This document shows positions 1 through 10,311 of a stretch of DNA of 64,000 nt, one piece after another. A program made the translations under genes and the position numbers. Every line of letters begins with the position of its first letter. Position 1 is the stretch's first letter. This DNA is from Cepaea nemoralis (lineage: Eukaryota; Mollusca; Gastropoda; Stylommatophora; Helicidae): positions 115,001 to 179,000 of the forward strand of contig JACEFZ010003482.1 of NCBI GenBank assembly GCA_014155875.1, read 5' to 3'. The notes beneath the pieces are model-generated. The model did no database searches and had not been told where the DNA came from. It was given only the letters and a program-made list of their open reading frames with translations.

Positions 1-389
1 CCTCTCCCTCTGCTTCCATTTAGTCTGTACATCATTGCTTGTTATGGTATACTGTTAGTTGGTAACCTAGCTACATGGCCAAACCATTTTACTTGCTGCC
101 TTCTAATAAAATCTAGCGTTGCTGTAACCCCCACTTTAGTTCTAATTTCTTCATTACCGGTTTTCTCTTTTCTTGATACATTGAGTATTCTTCTCAGGAA
201 TCCCATTTCTGTTGTTGTGATCAGCTTTTATAACCACACATAAATGTGACGTGTTCCCAAACAGTAAAATCCCAAATCAAATTAATACATTGCTCAGTAG
301 GGGTACAGTGATGGAAGGAAGCATCGACAATTTGTGGAGATTAATAATTTTAGTATCTCCAAGGGCAAGCAATCTACGTGTTGATATTC
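1..389. other. unassigned non-coding DNA
   Basis: I see no gene, repeat array or recognisable transposon here. Positions 200-360 hold ordinary AT-rich sequence. Confidence 0.5.
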
Positions 390-720
390 ATGTACTTTAA
401 GTGTGTTTATGTCCTCTCAAATTTGCCCAAGTCCTCTCTAAGATTGTTCATGATGTTTATAAGTTTGTCGATGTCCGTTCTATGTTTGCCCCGGTTCTCT
501 CTTAGGTTAAATATGGCTTCTATACATTTACCCGTGTCCCTCTATAGCTATCCATGCCCTCTCTAAGTTGCTCATGTCCTCTCTAAATGTGTCACTGTCC
601 GCTTTAAGTGGTCTACGTCATATATACTTTTATTTATGTCATCTTAAGATGTGTTTATTTTCACTCTAAATGTGCCGTCGTTCTCTGTACTGTACATTCA
701 CAAATGTCAGTTCTTAATGT
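390..720 (+). repeat. degenerate ~20-bp minisatellite
   Basis: Variants of a unit of about 20 bp, with core atgtcctctctaa followed by a variable 7-8 bp, recur through this stretch (for example near 408, 428, 551, 571 and 591). The copies are diverged, so the array is old. The small open frame at 378-566 is an effect of this periodicity and is not a gene. Confidence 0.6.
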
Positions 721-967
721 GCCATGTACGTAAAATAAAATATCCTCGTTTAGAAGGGCATTCGAATATGTGACCGCCAGACGGAACAGCAAGTGTGCTA
801 GCCTTTACACCACCGCGACTCACGCATAGTTGCATAAACAATCACAACAAGGATGCTGTTGGAGGAAATACAATCAGAAGGACAAGCCGTTTGTATTAGA
901 TCAAAGGACATAACGCTCTACTGAAAACTATAATAGAGGAACAGATTGAGGATTTGCAAAAGAGTGT

Positions 968-992
968 GAACGAACGAACGAACGAACGAACG
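968..992. repeat. (GAAC)n microsatellite
   Basis: About six tandem copies of the tetramer cgaa. The same tetramer forms the terminus of the interspersed repeats at 6833 and 12431, so this may be the tail of another copy of that family, although the flanking sequence here is too diverged to confirm it. Confidence 0.6.
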
Positions 993-1274
993 AGAGGGAG
1001 TCAAAGCTATAAATTGAAAGACAACATAAAAATACGATCACGATACAACCTGGTTTAATGAACAAAGACACCGCAAGACAGAAACTGCTGACGATTTCTT
1101 GTTCTTCTTCTTTGTTCACCTTCAGATAACAACAAATATAAGCAAATGAAGAGAAAACAGCAGTCAACTTAAGCTTGTTGACATCTCCATAGATCTCCCC
1201 AATTTGAGAGGGTGTAGGCCAAAATATTTTTCTCTTATCTGTATATGTTGAACACAGCTGTCACCGATGTTTAG

Positions 1275-1556
1275 CGGTTAGTTCACCAGTTTCATAGCTA
1301 CATTCACCAGTTCCACGGTTACATTTACCATGTTCGGCAGTTACATCCACCAGTTCTATAATTACATTCACCAGTTAGACAGTTACATTCACCAGTTCCA
1401 CAGTTACATTCATCAGTTCCCAAAGTTACATTCACCATTTCCACGGTTACATTAACCATGTTCGACAGTTATATTCACAATTTCCATAGTTACATTTACC
1501 AGATCCACTGTTACATTCACCATTTTCGATAGTTACATTCACCAGCTCCACAGTAA
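1275..1556 (+). repeat. degenerate ~24-bp minisatellite
   Basis: About twelve imperfect copies of a unit of roughly 24 bp built on gttacattcaccagttccac. Units alternate between caccag and caccat versions, suggesting a higher-order pattern. No coding frame runs through it. Confidence 0.7.
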
Positions 1557-1959
1557 ATCAGGCTGAAGCAGTATTTCATCTTCTTTTGCCTGTCTATCTA
1601 TCGGCTTCTTCATCTCCAGGTGTGTTGCAACGTGAAGGAATCCATTATAGTACAATCCTTTTTTATTTCTGGCATTGCTGACGACCTATTTCTGCTAGTC
1701 TTAAATGTGGTAAAGGCACTCGCTGATGATGATATTGTAACTTGCCAGGAAATACCGTGAGGTGAAATCCTCATTTGAAGTTGATAGGCTCGAAGTGCAG
1801 TGTCTTAGAGGTTTTCAATTTCTCAGCTTCATAATGTACCTCCTAGTTTCTAGTTCTTTAAAGAGGTCCTCTTTGATCACAGCCCCTTACTCATGCATTT
1901 CTGAGGTTACTTTGGTTTACCGACACAAACATGCAAGGTCGCATACCCAAGTGTCATTA
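1557..1959. other. unassigned non-coding DNA
   Basis: Nothing recognisable. Short open frames here lack splice context and protein-like composition. Confidence 0.4.
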
Positions 1960-1960
1960 G

Positions 1961-2105
1961 GAGTCTCCGTGGCGGAGTAGTTATGCTGCTTACTTCGCTC
2001 TCCAAAGGTTATAGATTCGATTCCGGCCTGTGTCGTTCTATTTACGAATGCAATTTTCTCGGAGTCTCCTGAGGGTCATCGCAGGAGCTACGGAGTTCAT
2101 AATTT
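1961..2105 (+). mobile_element. tRNA-derived SINE (family S1-like)
   Basis: A pol III type-2 promoter is visible: box A TGGCGGAGTAG at 1970-1980 and box B GATTCGATTCC at 2014-2024, spaced as in a tRNA gene. A tRNA-unrelated body follows, with the words cgcaggagctacggagttc. Nearly the same words occur in the SINE at 33157-33564, so the two probably share a body. There is no complete acceptor stem, so this is a SINE and not a tRNA gene. Confidence 0.6.
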
Positions 2106-2109
2106 GTTT

Positions 2110-2560
2110 GATGCTTTTGGTTGATCGCCCTGCGGAAAGAGGCTGATCCATATGGGATAACACCCAGTGCAATGAAGTCGATCCTCTTGTCTTTCAAATC
2201 TCCCTTTTTCGAACGTCATTTCCAGGGGATGGTATCATTGACATCGATGAATTCGAGTACGTGTGTGGAGACTTTGGTGTGTCGCCAAGAGACGCCAGAA
2301 CATCGTTTCTAATGTTTTCTAAGGTAGGCAACTATGAGCGCAGTGATGTTTCCATGTACCTGCGATAAGGATTTGTTTATTGTATTATTTCATTGCAACG
2401 TTATGATCCTATAACCCAATAAAACGGCTGTTTATTGTATTATTTCAATGGGGTGAGACACTACAACTTTATAATCCTATAACTAATCTAACCGGCTTTT
2501 AAAATTCAGTTTTCATCTAAAGGTAAGGCAGTTTTAGTAGTCTATTGTCTAGATGTTTGC
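2110..2560. other. unassigned non-coding DNA with an imperfect duplication
   Basis: Around 2375-2500 the phrase tgtttattgtattatttca occurs twice (near 2371 and 2430), each followed by related text about a phrase ataatcctataac. This is a diverged direct duplication of about 60 bp. No gene is seen. Confidence 0.4.
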
Positions 2561-2564
2561 AGCC

Positions 2565-2812
2565 TGCCGATCCGCTGATCCTGGGTTCGAACCCACACCA
2601 AGGCGAATATTTACAATTATCCTTGGTTTTCCAAGTCGACGCAGCCTAAAATGGGTACCAGGAAATGTCATGGGAAGTCAAGACGGCCGGCGTGATACAG
2701 ACAGACCACCCAGCGAGTGTAGACTGGTCTATACAAATATCACTATATCACCATATGCCTAGTGCGCGGTGTACAAGGCTGATTTACCTTTATTTACTGT
2801 TAGTTAAGCCGT
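2565..2812 (+). mobile_element. tRNA-derived SINE, family S2 (copy 1)
   Basis: Box B GGTTCGAACCC lies at 2584-2594. The body that follows (cagcctaaaatgg, then ggaa-tgtcatgggaagt, then gcgtgataca) aligns word for word with the element at 18495-18790, and its 3' half aligns with 11588-11720. The copies end in a T-rich tail (tttacctttatttactg here, cttttacttttactata at 18.8 kb). No box A of good quality is left. Confidence 0.65.
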
Positions 2813-3319
2813 TGTTTATTTAATTGTTGATTTATTTTTGTGTGTGCTCGCTAGCTTTGAACTCAAGCCTAGTCCATACACTCTACTTCTAGTAGCACTG
2901 GACTGAATTTTAAGTGTGGATTAGCTTTCCCTATTACCAGTGTCGCTCGCCATCTGGTGAACCCACCCCGACTTCAGAGGTACATGTATTTTATGTCCAC
3001 GGGTCAAGGACGAAAAGTTGGCATTTTAGTCCAACTTGCTGGTTTAGGGATTGAACCCCTTACCTCGGCATCAGCACACCGGATGGTTAAGAACGCATGT
3101 TCTTATCCATTCGGTCATGTTGACCTATCAGTTGTGTATGTAAAGTAAGACAATATTTATTACTTATTGTTCTCTAAAGTAAGCATCTACTTATTGCTTT
3201 CTATTCTCAAAATTATACACTGGCTCCTTTATTAACAACTAGCTGACGACCCGGCCCGGCGTCGCCTAGCTCCTGGCGGAAAGCGTCTCATTTAATTCAT
3301 ATAAGTAGTCATTGTACAT
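2813..3319. other. unassigned non-coding DNA
   Basis: No gene seen. The phrase ctagctgacgacccggc near 3240 looks like a transposon terminus, but I cannot place it in a family. Confidence 0.35.
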
Positions 3320-3354
3320 TTAAATACATTTCTCTAAGCGCACAGAGTACGCGT

Positions 3355-3490
3355 TCGGCCCCTCGAACGGTTTCCAGTCTTGCTTGCCGTTGCTCGCCTG
3401 TTTCAGATGAACGTGCTTGAGCAGTGCGTTCTCGATTGGTTTCCAGTCTTGCTTCCCTTTGCTCGTTTGTTTCTGAAGCTCGTAATTCCT
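3355..3490 (-). repeat. two-copy ~72-bp direct repeat
   Basis: The words ggtttccagtcttgcttgcc and ggtttccagtcttgcttccc begin two tandem units of about 72 bp. The minus strand is open for 67 codons with a repeated peptide word GKQDWKP. I do not recognise the protein, and chance plus duplication is enough to explain the open frame. Confidence 0.4.
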
Positions 3491-3849
3491 TTTTCTTTCG
3501 TGCTTGAGGTGTAGATCCACCAATCGCTTTTCATGTCCTGTCAGAACACCTGTTTACAATTAAAGTGAAACTTAAGAGAACATGCACCGTTATTGCGGCC
3601 TCATAAGGGCGCGTATCATTTACAATTTCGCAATAACTAAAAATGAAATTGAGACGTTTGAACTTAAATGTTACAGAAAAAAAATCGTGTGGATCAAAAA
3701 GAGAGAAAATATTGTCATTCTACAAGATCTGCACATTGGAAAAACACTGAGAAATAAACAACTCATGACTCGGAAACTGAAATAGTTTGGTCATTTTAAC
3801 AGTCACAATGACTCTGAAGGAAGATTAGTGGATGGCATGGTCTCAGAAG

Positions 3850-5709
3850 TCTCTTTTACACCTCATGGAAACAAGAAGACTCAACAAAAATAATTCTGTC
3901 AAATATGAAGAAATCCACAGACAAGTCAGAATATTTTGCAAGGAGGCAAAAGAATCATGGCTTGAGGAAAAGTGCTTAGAAATTGAAAACCAACACAACA
4001 GTCAAAATACCAAATTAGTGCACAAAAGAATTCAGGAACTTACTAATAAAAGAACAAGTACATCAGCAGGGTGTCTAAAAACTGAAGATGGCAAAATCAT
4101 AATAGAAAAAGACCAGATTCTACATGTATGGACAGATTATGTGAAACACCCTTATGATGATAACAGAGACGAACAGTATGATATTAGATTTAATAATGAA
4201 GGACCGCCAATTTTGGAGATGGAGATTCGAAATGTTCTTAAGCATATGAAAGCTGGCAAGGCCCCCGGTGCAGATAACATCACAACATAAATGATTAAAG
4301 CTTTAGAAGAATTTGGACTAGAGCAAGTCACCAGACTGATGAACACATTATATGATACTGGAGATATACCTCCTGAATTATGTAACTCTGTATTTATTGC
4401 AATCCCAAAGAAATCAGGAACCTTGGAATGTGATCAACATAGAACAATTAGTATAATGAGTCACATCACAAAGATTTTGCTAAGAATTATCATGCAAAGA
4501 GTGAGGAAGAAGATACAACCTGAAATAGGGGAAGAACAATGTGGGTTTGTAGAAGGAAAGGGTACAGTAAATGCTGTGTATATGCTGCGAACAGTTATTG
4601 AACGTGCTATAGAAGTAAACAAGGATATACATCTTTGCTTTATTGACTATACAAAGGCTTTTGATAGAGTTAGACATGTCAACATGGTGGATATGCTTGC
4701 AGATCTACAAATTGATGGGAAAGACATTAGACTTATAAAAAACATATATTGGAAACAACAAGCTGCAATAAGGATTGATAATGAAGTGGGACAGTATCAG
4801 CCAATTAAAAGAGGTGTTAGGCAGGGATGTGTGATGTCTCCAGATCTTTTTTCCCTATACAGTGAAAATATTTTCAGAAATGTAGAGGATATAAATGGAA
4901 TCAGCATTGGAGGACGAAACATCAATAACATTAGATATGCAGATGATACAGTATTAATTGCAGACAATGCGCAGGACCTGCAACAATTAGTAGATGCGGT
5001 TGTTGTACACAGTGAGCAACTGGGGTTAGAATTAAATTGTAAAAAGACTCAGGTTATGGTCGTCACTAGGAAGGAAGAAGTGCCACAATGTAATATACAA
5101 GTAAATGGAAATATTCTTCAACAAGTGAATCGGTACAATTATCTTGGAACAGTCATAACATCTGATGGGAGATGCCTTGAAGAGATTAGAACAAGAATCG
5201 CCATGGCGAAAGTAGCCTTTAGCAAGATGAAAAACATTCTGACCAATAAAAAGATGTCAATTGAAACGAGAAAAAGAGTGTTGAGGGGATACATAGAGCC
5301 TGTTCTTTTGTATGGATGTGAAACTTGGACAATGAGCAGTCAAGCTGAAAAACATCTGATGGCTGCAGAAATGTGGTTTCTGAGGAAAATGCAAAGAATA
5401 CCATGGACAGACAGAAAAACCAATGACCAAGTACTACAGGAGACAAATGAACATCGTAAACGGATTAGAGAAATTAGACTTAGACAGTCAAAATTTGTTT
5501 GACATGTTATGAGAAAAAATGGATTGGAGAACTTAGGTGACAACTGGCAAGATCGAAGGAAACAGACCAAGAGGCAGACCGAGAGGAAAATACCTGGATG
5601 GCTTGGCCACATGGCATGGACGAGACAAGAACACTGAGCTGATCCACGACATTGGTGACCGAGTGAAATGGCGAGTCATGACCGCCCACGCTTTCCGGCA
5701 TGGCACATG
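3850..5709 (+). pseudogene. LINE A reverse transcriptase (broken)
   Basis: The frame starts inside the linker (SLLHLMETRRLNKN). An in-frame TAA at 4288-4290 replaces the Glu codon found in the 57-kb copy (ITTEMIKALEEFG). RT motifs follow: [27 protein letters not shown] and the catalytic YADD in IRYADDTVLIAD. The thumb region contains YLGTVITSDGR, and LLYGCETWT marks the start of the C-terminal domain. A TGA at 5500-5502 interrupts where the 43-kb copy reads FFGHVM, and a one-base shift near 5536 follows. At least three lesions make it non-functional. The parent protein makes cDNA at a nicked target site and would act in the nucleus. Confidence 0.85.
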
Positions 5710-5720
5710 ATTGATTGATA
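3850..5720 (+). mobile_element. LINE A, 5'-truncated copy
   Basis: This non-LTR retrotransposon keeps only the end of the endonuclease-RT linker, the RT and the C-terminal domain. Its 3' end is the family's tgattgattgat repeat at 5709-5720. The sequence gtctcagaag occurs directly before the element (3840-3849) and directly after it (5721-5730), a likely 10-bp target duplication. It sits inside the 30-bp minisatellite: one unit remains upstream and about 27 units lie downstream. A fuller copy is at 55817-59808 on the other strand. Confidence 0.85.
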
Positions 5721-6527
5721 GTCTCAGAAGGAAGATTAGTGGATGGCATAGTCTCAGAAGGAAGATTAGTGGATGGCATAGTCTCAGAAGGAAGATTAGT
5801 GGATGGCATAGTCTCAGAAGGAAGATTAGTGGATGGCATAGTCTCAGAAGGAAGATTAGTGGATGGCATAATCTCAGAAGTAAGATTAGTGCATGGCATA
5901 GTCTCAGAAGGAAGATTAGTGGATGGCATAGTCTCAGAAGGAAGATTAGTGGATGGCACAGTCTCAGAAGAAAGATTAGTGGATGGCATAGTCTCAGAAG
6001 GAAGATTAGAGGATGGCGTAATCTCAGAAGGAAGATTAGTAGATGTCATAGTCTCAGAAGGAAGATTAGTGGATGGCATAGTCTCAGAAGGAAGATTAGT
6101 GGATGGCATAGTCTCAGAAGGAAGATTAGTGGATGGCATAGTCTCAGAAGGAAGATTAGTGGATGGCATAGTCTCAGAAGGAAGATTAGTGGGTGGCATA
6201 GTCTCAGAAGGAAGATTAGTGGATGGCATAGTCTCAGAAGAAAGATTAGTGGATGGCATAGTCTCAGAAGGAAGATTAGTGGATGGCATAGTCTCAGAAG
6301 GAAGATTAGTGGATGGCATAGTCTCAGAAGGAAGATTAGTGGATGGCGTAGTCTCAGAAGGAAGATTAGTGGATGGCATAGTCTCAGAAGGAAGATTAGT
6401 GGATGGTATAGTCTCAAAAGGAAGAATAGTGGATGGTATAGTCTCAGAAGGAAGATTAGTGGATGGCATAGTCACAGAAGGAAGATTAGTGGATGGTATA
6501 GTCTCAAAAGGAAGAGTAGCACGGTCT
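5721..6527 (+). repeat. 30-bp minisatellite, ~27 units
   Basis: Twenty-six complete units and one decayed unit of gtctcagaaggaagattagtggatggcata, all exactly 30 bp with no indels. Variants are mostly transitions, for example at 5871, 5991 and 6021. Because 30 is a multiple of three, every stop-free frame stays open: plus-strand decapeptides SLRRKISGWH and IVSEGRLVDG, and minus-strand TMPSTNLPSE. Substitutions fall at all codon positions in each frame, which argues against coding. One unit with the same phase lies at 3815-3849, across LINE A. Confidence 0.9.
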
Positions 6528-6539
6528 AGGAAGAAGAGG

Positions 6540-6829
6540 CAGATGTGAACCAGTGCTCTTCTAAGTCTATCTTCTTGCTGGTCGACACTTTCGTCTTCTT
6601 CCGAGAACTTCCCAGAACCAGATGTTTTCTGTCACTTCTTCCCAAAGAACTATGAAGTTTAAAATGGTCAAAGTATTTCGGTTTCCAATCAGTCAATGAA
6701 TCAGTCATTGTCTTCATTGTTTAGATTTCCTGTTGTGAACAATGTAAAACTGGTTGGTATTTTCAGCTCAGTGTGTGGTCGCATGACGTTAATTCACAAG
6801 TAATGGTTGGCATTCACAGAAGTACGAAC
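6540..6829. other. unassigned non-coding DNA
   Basis: Single-copy looking sequence between the minisatellite and the CGAA-ended repeat. A 63-codon minus-strand open frame (6526-6717) has no supporting feature. Confidence 0.4.
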
Positions 6830-6832
6830 GAA

Positions 6833-7000
6833 CTAACGAACGAACGAACGAACAAACTTTATTTTCAAAGGGTTAAGAATTGGGCACGCAGGCCCGTCTA
6901 ACATTCTGCCCTTCTATCACTTTCTTTCATACATTATTTCATTCACACATCATTGAAGGCTAACAGAGAACAACAACAATATAAAGGATATGCATTATAA
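6833..7000 (-). mobile_element. interspersed repeat with (GTTC)n tail
   Basis: It begins on the plus strand with (cgaa)n, then caaactttattttcaaagg and aattgggcac. The same order occurs at 12431-12510. On the minus strand it ends ...gaaaataaagtttgttcgttcg, so it is a retroposon with a tetramer tail. The 5' boundary cannot be seen; related sequence may continue to about 7250. Confidence 0.6.
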
Positions 7001-7470
7001 AGGCATGGGCAAAATACGAACATCAAAACTACACGACACAGTAATATTAGATAATGGTCTGACACTTGTTGTTAGCCATGTGGAAAGTAGACGAAATAAG
7101 TAGAAGTGAGAGGATGCGTTAAACAACATACACATTGAAAAGCTATAGTTACTGTACCCGGATTGCAATCTTTCGACTGCAAATGACGACAGTCCCTGTC
7201 TGCAGGAACAAGTGTTCTTCGACGCATTGCCAACTCGAGACCACAAAATAAGATGCCATCATTAGCCATGTCTATCAGCCACCTACAACTATGGGACATG
7301 GACATCATTCGTATTTAACCATTGAATTAGCACCATGGGTCTCATAGCCGTACAACTGTTTTGGTCATCAGGTCGTTTGAAGGTGATAAATTCTAATCCT
7401 GGAATGATAGCTATAACTTTCAATATTTATTTAGTCGAATGTGTCCTTTAATCTCTATTTCTGTTTTCAG

Positions 7471-7526
7471 CGTCTACAGGCGCCAACCAGTTCGAGTGCA
7501 ATTTGTTGTATGCGCTGTCTCAGTGA
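7471..7526 (+). other. possible short terminal exon (weak)
   Basis: A good acceptor, tttctgttttcag, ends at 7470. One frame after it reads STGANQFECNLLYALSQ and then stops at 7524-7526. It is too short to identify. It would be an alternative last exon to the better candidate at 7903 if the same gene is involved. Confidence 0.2.
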
Positions 7527-7902
7527 CACCAATGGTTTAATAACAGCTTATATATGTGTGGGTTAGGTGGCCATATTGTTGGTTCATGTTAAGCTTTAGC
7601 GTTTCTTCAAGCATTAACTGATTCAGTGACGAAGTACTATATCGCCAATTGTGGCCTCCCAGTTGGACAGAGGGACGAGATATCGCCATACTTGGATCAT
7701 CATGTTATTTGTTTTGTCTCGTGGCATCTTAGCAATTTCAATGCTCAGTGAACGAAAATTTACATTATAATACTCGTTGTTCATTTGACTATGTGCCAGG
7801 TTTGGTTTACACCTACATTTTGTTTGGCACTGAATCAGTTAACTGCGTTCTTTTTATACGCGACTTGTTTCAGACTCTAATTTTCTGGTTTCTTCTTTTC
7901 AG

Positions 7903-8019
7903 AACCATGAAGTGAAGGTAGATCTGAGTTACTTCCGCCAGCTCTGTATCGAGTATTGCCGCTCTGATGACCAAGGAAGCCTGGGGAATTTTATTTCAGG
8001 GAAACTGGACTTCACATAA
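7903..8019 (+). CDS. candidate terminal exon of an unidentified cellular gene
   Basis: A long pyrimidine tract and acceptor (ctggtttcttcttttcag) end at 7902. The only open frame after it encodes 38 residues, starting NHEVKVDLSYFRQLCIEYC and ending FISGKLDFT, then TAA at 8017-8019. The two other frames stop within a few codons. Composition is protein-like, with alternating hydrophobic positions and two cysteines, and GC is higher than in the flanks. It resembles no transposon here. I do not recognise the family; upstream exons would lie to the left, possibly outside the window. The stop is followed by a 46-bp repeat array that would then be in the 3' UTR. Confidence 0.4.
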   Translation, partial: NHEVKVDLSYFRQLCIEYCRSDDQGSLGNFISGKLDFT

Positions 8020-8076
8020 CTAGACTGAGCGAGTTCGTAGACGTTTCAGAATGCATTCTTAGGCGCGATGCACATA

Positions 8077-8260
8077 TTGACTTCGGTATATACTTGGACT
8101 TCGTCAGATTTTCACATGTAAATTGACATCTGTATATACTTGGCCTTTGTCAAATTTTCACATGTTAATTGACATCCGTGTATACCTGAACTTTGTCAAA
8201 TTTTCACATATTAATTGACGTCCGTGTATACCTGAACTTTGTCAAATTTTCACATATTAA
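8077..8260 (+). repeat. 46-bp tandem repeat, 4 units
   Basis: Exactly four 46-bp units start at 8077, 8123, 8169 and 8215, each beginning ttgac and containing ttttcacat. The last two units are nearly identical, so the array grew from its right side. Confidence 0.9.
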
Positions 8261-8385
8261 TACTCTTCATGACAAGAAAATTGTGTAGATCAGTAGAACG
8301 ATCGGTTGCGGTATATTCACAGTAATTGACATAAACATAAACATTAGACTAAACGTTCATGAACTTTTCTGCTACCTGTGTGGCT

Positions 8386-8576
8386 GAATCCACCCTGGAG
8401 ATGTGAGGCAACTCAGAAGACGAATTGAAACAAGCACTGCCGGGCATCGGAACATTAAAGTGAGTCCGGAATCTCGCCGATATATGGAAGATTGGATTAG
8501 CACTCTCAAAATGGCAGCTAACAATGAATACTATAAGGTGAATACGGCATATCAAGGCAGATCTTCTGGTCTAAAG
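8386..8576 (+). other. open stretch, possible exon, unidentified
   Basis: One plus frame is open for about 62 codons without a start and contains the word RRYMEDWISTLKMAANNEYYK, directly followed by gtgaat, an acceptable donor. The word resembles the last helix of a PH domain, but this is a weak visual match. It could equally be a fragment of an old mobile element. Confidence 0.15.
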
Positions 8577-8624
8577 TAACAAAACTGGGAGCAACACTTG
8601 ACCGACATCTTCGTGAACAGAAAG

Positions 8625-8755
8625 GTTATACAAGAGACACAACTACAGATACAGAAATTCATTTCAAGCTAATGAAAGAAGAAGGTTATACAAGAAACAC
8701 GACTGCAAATATAGATCATTCATTTCAAGCCAGTGAAAGAAGAAGGAGAAACATC
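8625..8755 (+). repeat. ~60-bp two-copy repeat
   Basis: The phrase aaggttatacaagagacac at about 8627 recurs as aaggttatacaagaaacac at about 8683, each followed by related text ending tcatttcaagc. This is a diverged duplication directly upstream of the 45-bp array. Confidence 0.6.
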
Positions 8756-8849
8756 TACAAGTATTGATAAGCACTCATAGAAGTAACAGGAGAAAGTAAA
8801 AATCGTCAAATAGGTACAGAGCTTGCCAGGACTAACAAACCAGTAGAGC

Positions 8850-9659
8850 ATTGATTTAATCTTAGACAATACTGTTCACGACAATTTGGAGGATATTGAT
8901 TTAATCTTAGACAATACTGTTCACGAAAATATGGAGGATATTGATTTAATCTTAGACAATACTGTTCACGAAAATATGGAGGATATTGATTTAATCTTAG
9001 ACAATACTGTTCACGAAAATATGGAGGATATTGATTTAATCTTAGACGATACTGTTCACGAAAATATGGAGGATATTGATTTAATCTTAGACAATACTGT
9101 TCACGAAAATATGGAGGATATTGATTTAATCTTAGACAATACTGTTCACGAAAATATGGAGGATATTGATTTAATCTTAGACAATACTGTTCACGAAAAT
9201 ATGGAGGATATTGATTTAATCTTAGACGATACTGTTCACGAAAATATGGAGGATATTGATTTAATCTTAGACGATACTGTTCACGAAAATATGGAGGATA
9301 TTGATTTAATCTTAGACGATACTGTTCACGAAAATATGGAGGATATTGATTTAATCTTAGACGATACTTCTCACGACAATATGCAGGGAACTGATTTAAT
9401 CTTAGACAATACTGCTCACGACAATATGCAGGAAATTGATTTAATCTTACACAATACTGCTTACGTCAATATGTAGGAAATTGATTTAATCTTAGACAAT
9501 ACTGTTCACGAAAATATGGAGGATATTGATTTAATCTTAGACAATACTGCTCACGACAATATGCAGGAAATTGATTTAATCTTACACAATACTGCTTACG
9601 TCAATATGTAGGAAATTGATTTAATCTTAGACAATACTGCTTACGTCAATATGTAGGAA
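8850..9659 (+). repeat. 45-bp tandem repeat, 18 units (15-residue periodic ORF)
   Basis: Eighteen units of exactly 45 bp, each starting attgatttaatcttagacaa or a close variant. In one frame they encode an acidic 15-mer, MEDIDLILDNTVHEN. The frame is blocked upstream by TAG at 8844-8846 and becomes interrupted by TAG at 9474, 9609 and 9654, each a cag-to-tag change. Variation is AAT/GAT and GTT/GCT/TCT plus E/D swaps, with no indels. Units 13-18 form a diverged sub-block with a higher-order pattern. It may be a decayed repeat-protein gene, but a non-coding satellite explains it equally well. Confidence 0.85.
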
Positions 9660-10028
9660 ATTGAAGAAAAGCCGCTAGTTACAGGAGCTGGAACTCCAGT
9701 TGCTCCTCCCCATGACGCATGCCGGTAGAAGTGGAAGACATCAACAAGAACAACTGCTGGGCAGCCCACTGGTCACTTGACTACTGCAACTGCATCCCGA
9801 GATCATCGTCGCCGTCTAGTCCTTGTGTGTGGTTTGGAGCAGGCATTGGCTTTGCAATGACCACTCCTCTCTGCTAAGCGAAATTTTACTAAATTTATTG
9901 CTGCTTATATTATTATTTCTTAGAATGTGTAAATCTCATGCTAAACATGTTCTCTTCTGCTAATCAGAAACACAGTAAACGACTAAATAATTTGTAATAA
10001 ACTAAAACATTCATTAACGGGTGACTTA
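9660..10028. other. unassigned non-coding DNA
   Basis: After the 45-bp array one frame stays open for about 22 codons and then stops. The rest holds no recognisable feature. Confidence 0.4.
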
Positions 10029-10232
10029 ACGTTGTGAGAAGAAATAAACTGGAGAATTTTATGACAACTGGCAAGATTAAGGGGGAAAGAAAAAGGGGAA
10101 GGCAGAGAAGTAAGTACCTGAATGGGTTGGTCACGTGGTATAGTCGAGACAAGAACACAGAGCTGATCCACGACACGGGTGATTGTGTGAGATGGCTAAA
10201 CATGACCGCCCACGCTTATTGGCATGGTACAT
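10029..10232 (+). mobile_element. LINE A 3' fragment with (GAT)n tail
   Basis: It encodes only the last 66 residues of the LINE A polyprotein (MRRNKLENFMTTGKIKGERK to the family ending HGT-stop), the same end as at 43529 and 55829. A strongly 5'-truncated insertion. The tail here is (GAT)n at 10231-10308 instead of (TGAT)n. Confidence 0.8.
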
Positions 10233-10236
10233 GATA

Positions 10237-10308
<72 letters not shown>
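10231..10308. repeat. (GAT)n microsatellite
   Basis: About 25 trinucleotide copies, joined directly to the 3' end of the LINE A fragment. Confidence 0.9.

Positions 10309-10309
<1 letters not shown>

Positions 10310-10311
<2 letters not shown>

Noticed and set aside
1961..2030. A tRNA gene
   Set aside because: Boxes A and B are present but stems do not close and a SINE body follows.
5711..6548. A repetitive structural protein gene on either strand
   Set aside because: No codon-position bias in substitutions, no start or splice context, and the minus frame runs into antisense LINE A.
5721..9659. CRISPR-like arrays
   Set aside because: The repeats are head-to-tail with no unique spacers, and the DNA is eukaryotic.
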